Shown here piece after piece: positions 22,724 through 28,432 of a stretch of 28,432 bases of DNA. The position numbers and the translations under genes were made by a program. Location: the NCBI GenBank assembly GCA_024695285.1, contig JAILIM010000014.1, positions 1 through 28,432 on the forward strand, given 5' to 3'. The notes beneath the pieces were generated by a model. It searched no databases. It had not been told where the DNA came from and saw only the letters and a list, made by a program, of their open reading frames with translations. Positions within the stretch are counted from its first letter, which is position 1. Every line of letters begins with the position of its first letter. This DNA comes from Bacteroidales bacterium (GTDB lineage: Bacteria > Bacteroidota > Bacteroidia > Bacteroidales > UBA932).

Positions 22724-24360
22724 AAAGAATCATCATTTCAGCCGCGTGCCTGCTGGCCTCCGCGCTTGCCATTGCCGGCAATATCCGCGGCCGCGTCATC
22801 TGTGACGGCCTGCCCGTGCAGGGCGTGCCCGTGTCCGACGGCGCCACCATCGTGCTCACCGACGCCTCCGGACGCTACGACCTGGAGTCCGACAAGAGCG
22901 ACGGATCCGTGTTCATAATCACTCCATCCGGATTCATCGCCCGCACCCTGGACGGCTTGCGCCCCGGCTTCTGGCAGCCGCTCTATCTCCCTGCCACCCA
23001 GGAAGAAGTCCACGATTTCGTGCTTGAAAAGCAGGACCAGCGCCGCTACACGATGCTCATGCTTGCCGACCTCCACCTCACCAACGACCCCGACCGCCAG
23101 GACCTGCGCCGCTTCAGGGAAGAGGTCCTGCCCTGCATTCGTGAGCAAGCCGCCAGGGCCGCGTCCAAAGGCCCCGTGTACACCGTCAATCTCGGCGACA
23201 CCACCCACGACGTCTATTGGGGCGAAATGGAGTTCAACGAGTTCGACGGCCTGCGCTATCTCCAGGACCTGCCGTATCCCACGCCCTTCTACAGCATCAT
23301 GGGCAACCACGACCACGATCCTTCCGTCGTGGGCGAGGATGTGGACAGGCGGGCCGGCTGGCTCAACCGCGACTGCTGGGGCCCCGGAGCCTATTCCGTG
23401 AACATAGGCGGCGACCACTGGGTGTTCCTGGACAACATCTACTATGTCAACGTTGAAGGCAAGGGCAAGCCGGCACCCGGCGTCAAGGGCGACCGCAGCT
23501 ACAAGTCCAAACTCACCGCCCGCCAGATCGAATGGCTTGCCGCAGATCTCGCCCTCGTGGACAAGGATGCCCGCATCTACATATGCACTCACGCTCCCGT
23601 GCTCTACACGGGCGGCAAAAACGGCCTGCTGATGCCGCAGTCGCAAGTGGAACGCATTGCGGCCCTCTGCGCCCCGTTCCGGCACGACGTGACGGTCTTC
23701 TCCGGCCACATCCACCGCAACGACATCTGCGACCATCCGGACTTCCCGCGCATCCACCAGCGCTCGCTTCCGGCCACCTCCGGAATAATGTGGACCACCC
23801 CCGTGGGCTGGCCGCTCTACGGCAACGAAGGCTCGGATGCCGGCTTCTGGGTGGGTGAATTCGAAGCTGGAGAGGCACCCCGCTACCGTCTGGAGACCTA
23901 TCTCTACGGCGAAAAGTACTGCCGTTTCTACGACTTGAACGAAGTCGGCAAGGCCTACCGCGCCAGCGACGGCATCAAGGAGCAGCAGAAGCTCTTCCCC
24001 GATACCCGCCTCGACTACGGCAAGTCCAAGTGGCGCAACTACGTGTTCCTGAACTACTGGGGCTGGGAGCCCGGCGATAGCGTGGAGATGTTCGAAAAGA
24101 CAAAGAAACTCAAGGTTGAGGAAACCCGCTACGAGGATCCGGCGAAGAATTTCGCCTTCGAGCTGCCGCGCGTGATGAACCCCTACAAGCACAGCTCCAA
24201 GAGGGCCAAGGACAGCGTCTTCCACATGTACGTGGCCAAGACAGGCTCGAAGAAAACTCCTGTGACGGTGCGGATTTTCGCCGCTGACGGCACCCTGAAG
24301 TTCGAGCACACCTTCCAGCGCCCCCGTCCTTTCGACCCGTCGCAGCCCGAAGCCGACTAG
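22720..24360 (+). CDS. Exported calcineurin-like metallophosphoesterase (MetallophosN/C type)
   Basis: A 546-residue exported phosphoesterase starting with GTG at 22720, which overlaps the symporter stop by 4 nt. A signal peptide (ACLLASALAIAG) precedes an N-terminal regulatory-like beta domain (NIRGRVICDGLPVQGVPVSDGATIVLTDASGRYDL, about 21-105). The catalytic domain has the metal ligands Asp117 and His119 (LADLHL), Asp160 (LGDTTHD), Asn196-His197 (GNHDHD), a later THAPV and GHIHRND. The C-terminal beta domain has YLYGEKYCRFYDL and ends in FDPSQPEAD. The three-part build matches Bacteroidetes proteins with N- and C-terminal metallophosphatase-associated domains. It would cleave a phosphomono- or diester outside the cytoplasm; the strict coupling to the symporter suggests that the product is the transported solute (inference). 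Confidence 0.9.
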   Translation: MKRIIISAACLLASALAIAGNIRGRVICDGLPVQGVPVSDGATIVLTDASGRYDLESDKSDGSVFIITPSGFIARTLDGLRPGFWQPLYLPATQEEVHDFVLEKQDQRRYTMLMLADLHLTNDPDRQDLRRFREEVLPCIREQAARAASKGPVYTVNLGDTTHDVYWGEMEFNEFDGLRYLQDLPYPTPFYSIMGNHDHDPSVVGEDVDRRAGWLNRDCWGPGAYSVNIGGDHWVFLDNIYYVNVEGKGKPAPGVKGDRSYKSKLTARQIEWLAADLALVDKDARIYICTHAPVLYTGGKNGLLMPQSQVERIAALCAPFRHDVTVFSGHIHRNDICDHPDFPRIHQRSLPATSGIMWTTPVGWPLYGNEGSDAGFWVGEFEAGEAPRYRLETYLYGEKYCRFYDLNEVGKAYRASDGIKEQQKLFPDTRLDYGKSKWRNYVFLNYWGWEPGDSVEMFEKTKKLKVEETRYEDPAKNFAFELPRVMNPYKHSSKRAKDSVFHMYVAKTGSKKTPVTVRIFAADGTLKFEHTFQRPRPFDPSQPEAD

Positions 24361-24384
24361 ATTCTTCGCTCCGCTCAGAATGAC
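24359..24384 (-). repeat. Extragenic repeat element (GTCATTCTGAG...AGAATCT type)
   Basis: The minus strand reads GTCATTCTGAGCGGAGCG followed by AAGAATCT. This resembles an interspersed element I have seen in many bacterial genomes. It overlaps the last two bases of the phosphoesterase stop. A related copy in opposite orientation is at 27144-27173. Confidence 0.6.
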
Positions 24385-24403
24385 AGTATTAAACAAATCC
24401 ATA

Positions 24404-24559
24404 ATGAAAAACGAACTATTCAAACTTGTTTATGCTCCTCCGGCAACTGAGGTGGAGCGTTTCCGGGCTGATGCCCTTATTTGTGATTCTCCGGACACTC
24501 CGGGCCAGAACTTCGAAGGTTTCTGGGACTTTGTCGAACAGGACGAACGTGAATTCTAA
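24404..24559 (+). CDS. Small 51-residue protein upstream of the propeller lipoprotein
   Basis: An intact small frame too short for many gene finders. It starts MKNELFKLVYAPPATEV and continues RFRADALICDSPDTP, ending in DEREF. It has no signal peptide or membrane segment and is acidic at the C-terminus. The layout Y-x-P-P-x-x-E-V followed by a short IC-x-SP segment recalls small Bacteroidales proteins that often sit ahead of fimbrillin-like lipoproteins (recollection, not a search). The stop is 12 bp before the next ATG, and AGGAG lies between the two, so translational coupling is likely. The function is unknown. Confidence 0.6.
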   Translation: MKNELFKLVYAPPATEVERFRADALICDSPDTPGQNFEGFWDFVEQDEREF

Positions 24560-24571
24560 ACAGGAGCAGCC

Positions 24572-27133
24572 ATGAAACAATTCATTTATATTGCCATTGC
24601 GCTTGCAGCGCTCATGTCCTGCGCCAAGGAAACTTCAGTTGACAGCGTGTCTGCAGGACCCGATTCGAAATATATCACCATAAACATATCCGCCGACAGG
24701 CAGCCGGATGTCAAGACCGTAATAGACGTGCCTAACCGCACCCTCCTCTGGGGCGACAACGAGCTCCTTGCCGTCTATGAGCTCCGCTGGGAGAACGGCA
24801 GCGACGGCTATGCTTGGAACGGCGACGCCGTTGTCAGCGAGAAAGGCGTCTCCTCCGACGGCGGCCAGACCATGACCTTCAAGGCCACTTTCGAGGCTGA
24901 AGCCAACACCAGCGGTCAGGACCTGATCTACACCGCCGTTTATCCCGCATCTGCGATGGAAGGCGTCAAGGGAGGCTACTTCCAGGGCATCCATCTGGCT
25001 TCCATCCAGAATGACGAGGAAGGCTCATTCGACCCGTCTGCCGACCTCCTGCTTGCCGAGCAGCAGCCTTTCGCCGACCAGCAGACCGACCTGCACTTCA
25101 CGTTCAAGCGCCTTGTGGCCCTTACTCGCGTGAAGGTGAAGAACATCGATCCGCTGTGCTATCAGGTTGCAGGCGTGAAGCTCATCACCCCCGGTCACAC
25201 GATTACGGGCAGGAAGAACCTGAGCCTCACCGGCGGCTTCGTGACCACTTCGGAGACCTCCCGTGACCTCGACAACTCAGTGAAGGTCAACGTTAAGGAC
25301 CGTAACCTGCTGTCCTCATCCAACAGCGCTCCTTCCGAATTTGACGTCTGGTTCTGCATGTGGCCAACGACCCTGTATTCGGGCGAGACCTTCACTCTGG
25401 TCGTGTCCGACATCTACGGCAGGGAGTTCACCCGTGAAGTCACAATAACCGGCAGCCCGCTTGAATTCAAGGCCGGCAAGGTGACCAAGTTCAGCGTTGA
25501 CATGTCCACAGCCACCGCTTCCGAAGCCCTCAACTCATATTACAGGAAGATACAGTTCCCGTCCGGTAATCCCATGGGCGGCCTCACTTTATCCTACAAG
25601 GACAGTTGGAAATCAGGCATCCGTTTCTACTCATACAGCGACTGGGAAATCAAGGTGGAAGGCGGCGACGGATGGCTCACAATAAGTGACAGTTATAGTG
25701 AAATAGGTTCGACCCACCTGTCCGGTCACGGTACGGGCATCGACCAGCGCAACACCATCCAGCTGGTCCCGAACCTCCAGGCTCCTTATGTTGGCGAGTA
25801 TCCCAGAACTGCCACTGTGACTGTCTCCAACGATACCGACGAGAAATCGTTCACCATCACCCAGGAGAACTACTGGCCGCTGAAGGGTATAGCCTTCGAA
25901 AAGGACCACTATGATGTGGTGGCGGGAGAGACCGTTCAGGTGGTGGCGCTGCCCACTCCTGCAACCGCTCATGGCTACAAGCTTACGTTCATTTCCTACA
26001 ACAGCCAGGTCGCCCATCCTGTGGATGAGTCTTCCGGCGTATTCCAGGGTAATTCGGAAGGCACCATAAAGATAGAAGTTATGGCCCAGGATCAGGATAG
26101 CCGGGAGCAGTTCTGGGCGGAGGCCACCCTGACCGTAACCGCTCCTCCGATCAACAGGCCCGAACATATCTACATGGCCATGACCAGCAATGTAGAGCCC
26201 ACTGGGGCGTTCATGGTGCTTGACGGTGTTCCTACGGCTCTGGATGGTGTCGGCACAACGCAGGGTATCGTCCTCGCCGGTGATGACGTGTATATCACCG
26301 GAACGACTTCCGAGCGCATAGACAGTAATACCACTCTATACTACGCCTGCTACTGGAAGAACGGCGTGCAGACAACACTCCCGGCTTACAGAACCATAAG
26401 CGATCCTGTCGCAGACGGCAATGATGTTTATGTCATAGTGAACTGGCTGGATTCCGAATCAGGCGACAACCGTTACGCAGTCCTGAAGAACTGGGAGAAG
26501 ATAGCGGAGTCGGAGGAAGATGCAACCTGGCGCTTCCTCGCAGTCGAAAACGGCAACTGGTATGTAGCCGGATACGAGATCACGAATATGAAGACATCGC
26601 TGTGGAGCAAGGACGGCAAGACCGTTATAGACACGCTTACGCCCAACTGTATTACGGTCAAGGACGGCAAGGTCTATGTCGGTGGCTCGGTCTACAACAA
26701 GTGTCCCGATGCCGCTCTCTGGGTTGACGGCCAGCTGACTCAGTTCACTGCCAACACCTCGCGTCCGCAGAACGACGACATCAGGCTCATACTGGTATCC
26801 GGCAGCGACGTATGGGCGATCGGCCACCACTGGTATCAGAGCACTACCAATGTCCCGTATTTCTACAAGAACGGACAGAGGGTCATAGTGCCTACCATGC
26901 TGAAGGACAACGGCAACCAGTCGTTCGACAGGACCGACTTTGTGGCCGGCCAGATGTACGACGGATATCCGTATGTGCTTGCCAGTGTGTCCATGGAGTC
27001 CAATGTCTTCTATAACTCTCCCCAGATACTTTGGAGCACCCAGTTCTTCGCGCCCGAGTACGTGAATCCCGAACAGACCAAGTACATGTACACATACAAG
27101 GGCATCAGTTACACCGGCATGTTCCTGAAATAA
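24572..27133 (+). CDS. Large lipoprotein: fimbrillin-like N-terminus, BACON/Ig-like middle, beta-propeller-like C-terminus
   Basis: An 853-residue lipoprotein with lipobox LMSC (Cys17). Residues about 30-320 look like a fimbrillin/Mfa-type module (TLLWGDNELLAVYEL, YTAVYPASAM, LHFTFKRLVALTRVKVKN). A BACON-like stretch follows at about 365-440 (DWEIKVEGGDGWLTIS, TVTVSNDTDEKSFTITQEN). An Ig-like (Big) domain lies at about 445-528 (FEKDHYDVVAGETVQVVALPT). From about residue 529 to the end there are six repeats with a strand such as GDDVYITG, GNDVYVIV, GNWYVAG, DGKVYVGG or GSDVWAIG and a second such as YWKNGVQT, LWSKDG, LWVDGQ or FYKNGQ, consistent with a six- or seven-bladed propeller. No catalytic residues are evident. 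A surface binding or sensory role is inferred. An SD-like AGGAG precedes the start, which is rare in this window. Confidence 0.75.
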   Translation: MKQFIYIAIALAALMSCAKETSVDSVSAGPDSKYITINISADRQPDVKTVIDVPNRTLLWGDNELLAVYELRWENGSDGYAWNGDAVVSEKGVSSDGGQTMTFKATFEAEANTSGQDLIYTAVYPASAMEGVKGGYFQGIHLASIQNDEEGSFDPSADLLLAEQQPFADQQTDLHFTFKRLVALTRVKVKNIDPLCYQVAGVKLITPGHTITGRKNLSLTGGFVTTSETSRDLDNSVKVNVKDRNLLSSSNSAPSEFDVWFCMWPTTLYSGETFTLVVSDIYGREFTREVTITGSPLEFKAGKVTKFSVDMSTATASEALNSYYRKIQFPSGNPMGGLTLSYKDSWKSGIRFYSYSDWEIKVEGGDGWLTISDSYSEIGSTHLSGHGTGIDQRNTIQLVPNLQAPYVGEYPRTATVTVSNDTDEKSFTITQENYWPLKGIAFEKDHYDVVAGETVQVVALPTPATAHGYKLTFISYNSQVAHPVDESSGVFQGNSEGTIKIEVMAQDQDSREQFWAEATLTVTAPPINRPEHIYMAMTSNVEPTGAFMVLDGVPTALDGVGTTQGIVLAGDDVYITGTTSERIDSNTTLYYACYWKNGVQTTLPAYRTISDPVADGNDVYVIVNWLDSESGDNRYAVLKNWEKIAESEEDATWRFLAVENGNWYVAGYEITNMKTSLWSKDGKTVIDTLTPNCITVKDGKVYVGGSVYNKCPDAALWVDGQLTQFTANTSRPQNDDIRLILVSGSDVWAIGHHWYQSTTNVPYFYKNGQRVIVPTMLKDNGNQSFDRTDFVAGQMYDGYPYVLASVSMESNVFYNSPQILWSTQFFAPEYVNPEQTKYMYTYKGISYTGMFLK

Positions 27134-27143
27134 CATGCCCGGT

Positions 27144-27173
27144 GTCATCCTGAGGCCGAAGGCCGAAGGATCT
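27144..27173 (+). repeat. Extragenic repeat element, variant copy
   Basis: It begins GTCATCCTGAGGCC and ends GAAGGATCT, and is self-complementary (ATCCT/AGGAT outside, GGCC/GGCC inside). It is related to the element at 24359-24384 but in the opposite orientation and 4 nt longer. Confidence 0.6.
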
Positions 27174-27175
27174 AA

Positions 27176-27209
27176 AAATCAGGGGCGTCCGGACGGGCGC
27201 CCCTGATTT
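27176..27209. terminator. Strong bidirectional terminator between the lipoprotein and rpsC genes
   Basis: A perfect 12-bp stem (AAATCAGGGGCG at 27176-27187 with its complement at 27198-27209) and a 10-nt loop. The minus-strand transcript ends in five T residues, so it mainly serves the ribosomal operon; it can also stop the convergent lipoprotein transcript. Confidence 0.85.
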
Positions 27210-27229
27210 GAAGTATTGAAAGGTTAGAA

Positions 27230-27982
27230 TTACTTCCTTTCTTCGCGACGTCCGCCACGGCGGTCGCCACGGCCACGGCGGTCGCCACGGCGGTCTCCGC
27301 GAGGAGCACCGGCGGCCTGGGCGTTGGCTGCTGCGATAGCGGCGGGAGTCAGGTCCTGACGGCCGTACTTCTCACCGTTGCAGATCCACACCTTGATGCC
27401 GAGCGTGCCGACCTTGGTGTTGGCCACTGCCAGAGCGTAGTCAATGTCTGCGCGGAAGGTGTGCAGAGGGGTGCGGCCCTCTTTGAACATCTCGCTGCGG
27501 GCCATTTCGGCGCCGCCCACGCGACCTGCGATCTGGATCTTGATGCCCTCGGCGCCGACACGCATGGTGTTGGCGATGGCCATCTTGATGGCGCGGCGAT
27601 AGCTCACGCGGCCTTCGATTTGGCGGGCGATGGAGTCAGCCACGATGTGGGCGTCAACCTCGGGGCGCTTGACCTCGTAGATGTTGATCTGGATGTCCTT
27701 GCTCGTGACTTTCTTGAGCTCTTCCTTGAGCTTGTCGACCTCGGTGCCGCCCTTGCCGATGATGAAACCGGGGCGTGCGGCGTAGATGGTCACGGTTATG
27801 AGCTTAAGGGTGCGCTCGATGACAATCTTGCTGAGGCTGGCCTTGGCAAGGCGGTTGCCGAGATACTCGCGGATCTTGTAGTCTTCAGCGATCTTCTCTG
27901 CATAGTTGCCACCACACCAGTTGGAGTCCCAACCACGGGTGATACCGATTCTGTTGCTGATAGGATTAGTTTTCTGTCCCAT
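27230..27982 (-). CDS. rpsC: 30S ribosomal protein S3
   Basis: A 250-residue S3. The N-terminus [22 protein letters not shown] is of Bacteroidetes type. The KH domain has IIGKGG, and [25 protein letters not shown] and [15 protein letters not shown] are hallmark S3 blocks. After the core a basic tail is built from repeats of RGDRR/RGGRR (about residues 229-248), encoded by short GC-rich DNA repeats around 27250-27300. Long basic tails occur in other Bacteroidetes S3 proteins. The start is 1 nt after the rplV stop. The next gene of the conserved S10 operon, rplP, is absent downstream and a terminator stands in its place. Confidence 0.98.
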   Translation of the reverse strand: MGQKTNPISNRIGITRGWDSNWCGGNYAEKIAEDYKIREYLGNRLAKASLSKIVIERTLKLITVTIYAARPGFIIGKGGTEVDKLKEELKKVTSKDIQINIYEVKRPEVDAHIVADSIARQIEGRVSYRRAIKMAIANTMRVGAEGIKIQIAGRVGGAEMARSEMFKEGRTPLHTFRADIDYALAVANTKVGTLGIKVWICNGEKYGRQDLTPAAIAAANAQAAGAPRGDRRGDRRGRGDRRGGRREERK

Positions 27983-27983
27983 A

Positions 27984-28400
27984 TTACTTATTCTCCACTG
28001 GTTGTTTTACATCGAGGATGACGGTCACGTGGTTGGAACGCTTGCGGATGCGGCCGGCGCGGCCCTGAGGGCACGGACGGATGCGCTTCAGCGTGCGACC
28101 TTCGTCGACCATGATGGTCTTGACATAGACGTTGCCGTTGTCCAGCTCCTTGGCCTGATCCTGGTTCTTTGCTTCCCAGTTGGCGATGGCGCTGCGGAGA
28201 AGTTTCTCCAGGCGGATGGATGCCTCACGCTTGCTGAACTTGAGCAGGTCGAGGGCGAGGTTGACCTCCTTGCCGCGGATGGTGTCTGCTACCAGACGCA
28301 TCTTGCGGGGGGAAGTGGGGACGTCATTCAGCTTGGCAACAGCTGTAACCTTCTTAGCCTCCTTGAGGCTTTCGGCCATAAGTCTTTTACGCTTTCCCAT
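27984..28400 (-). CDS. rplV: 50S ribosomal protein L22
   Basis: A 138-residue L22. The blocks [33 protein letters not shown] and the C-terminal [20 protein letters not shown] are diagnostic. The start MGKRKR fits Bacteroidetes L22 proteins better than the internal Met8. L22 binds 23S rRNA and lines the exit tunnel. It lies between rpsS and rpsC in the standard S10-operon order, 1 nt before rpsC. Confidence 0.98.
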   Translation of the reverse strand: MGKRKRLMAESLKEAKKVTAVAKLNDVPTSPRKMRLVADTIRGKEVNLALDLLKFSKREASIRLEKLLRSAIANWEAKNQDQAKELDNGNVYVKTIMVDEGRTLKRIRPCPQGRAGRIRKRSNHVTVILDVKQPVENK

Positions 28401-28405
28401 AGTGA

Positions 28406-28432
28406 TTACTTCTTATTGTTACCTGAATGACC
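28406..28432 (-). CDS. rpsS: 30S ribosomal protein S19, last 8 residues (cut by window edge)
   Basis: The frame reads GHSGNNKK and stops at 28408-28406, which fits the FRGHS-type C-terminus of S19. Its position directly ahead of rplV is that of the conserved S10 operon. Only the tail is visible. Confidence 0.8.
   Translation of the reverse strand, partial: GHSGNNKK

Noticed and set aside
22738..24423. Minus-strand open frame (about 561 codons) opposite the metallophosphoesterase
   Set aside because: It is a shadow of a gene with complete metal-binding motifs and has no independent support.
27250..27300. Minisatellite-like repeats as a separate element
   Set aside because: They encode the Arg/Gly/Asp-rich tail of S3 in frame, and such basic tails occur in other Bacteroidetes S3 proteins.

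Overview
This window reads as a GC-rich Bacteroidales chromosome segment, probably from an uncultured gut-type lineage. The evidence is a SusC/SusD pair, many lipoproteins with BACON or fimbrillin-like domains, Bacteroidetes promoters (TTTG, 19-20 nt, TAnnTTTG), starts mostly without a Shine-Dalgarno sequence, and ribosomal proteins of Bacteroidetes type. I see no tRNA, rRNA, CRISPR array, IS element or phage gene.

Layout. (1) 1-7837, minus strand: an operon read as MBL-fold lipoprotein, Tat-exported FAD oxidoreductase, SusC, BACON-domain lipoprotein, SusD (cut by the window edge). The BACON gene lies between susC and susD, which is unusual. (2) 8069-8983, plus: a membrane-anchored transglutaminase-like protein, divergent from region 1. 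(3) 8984-9286: an intergenic stretch with tandem hairpins and a cluster of a GACCTTCCCC decamer in both orientations. (4) 9287-12116, minus: a lipoprotein HAD phosphatase followed by a GH27 alpha-galactosidase. (5) 12297-14522, plus: a 741-residue protein joining a sialate O-acetylesterase-like SGNH module to an endonuclease/exonuclease/phosphatase (EEP) module. (6) 14726-15439, plus: a GSGD-repeat DUF2807 lipoprotein that overlaps, stop to stop, the convergent comM/yifB gene. (7) 15436-20957, minus: sulfatase, tsaE and araD as one operon, then a terminator, then an unknown lipoprotein and the ComM/YifB ATPase. (8) 21137-27133, plus: sodium/solute symporter, metallophosphoesterase, a 51-residue small protein, and a large lipoprotein ending in a probable beta-propeller. 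(9) 27230-28432, minus: rpsS (end only), rplV and rpsC, followed by a strong terminator where rplP would normally be.

How the genes fit together. Most of the window looks like outer-membrane and periplasmic nutrient scavenging: a TonB-dependent transporter with binding lipoproteins, plus exported enzymes that remove galactose, sulfate, acetyl and phosphate groups, a symporter, and araD for pentose entry to central metabolism. Housekeeping genes (tsaE, comM, ribosomal proteins) are interleaved, in two cases tightly coupled to accessory genes. Substrates cannot be read from the sequence. The points most worth a second look are the SusC-BACON-SusD order, the SGNH-EEP fusion, the inverted-repeat-bracketed small protein/propeller pair, the interrupted S10 operon, and the decamer cluster.
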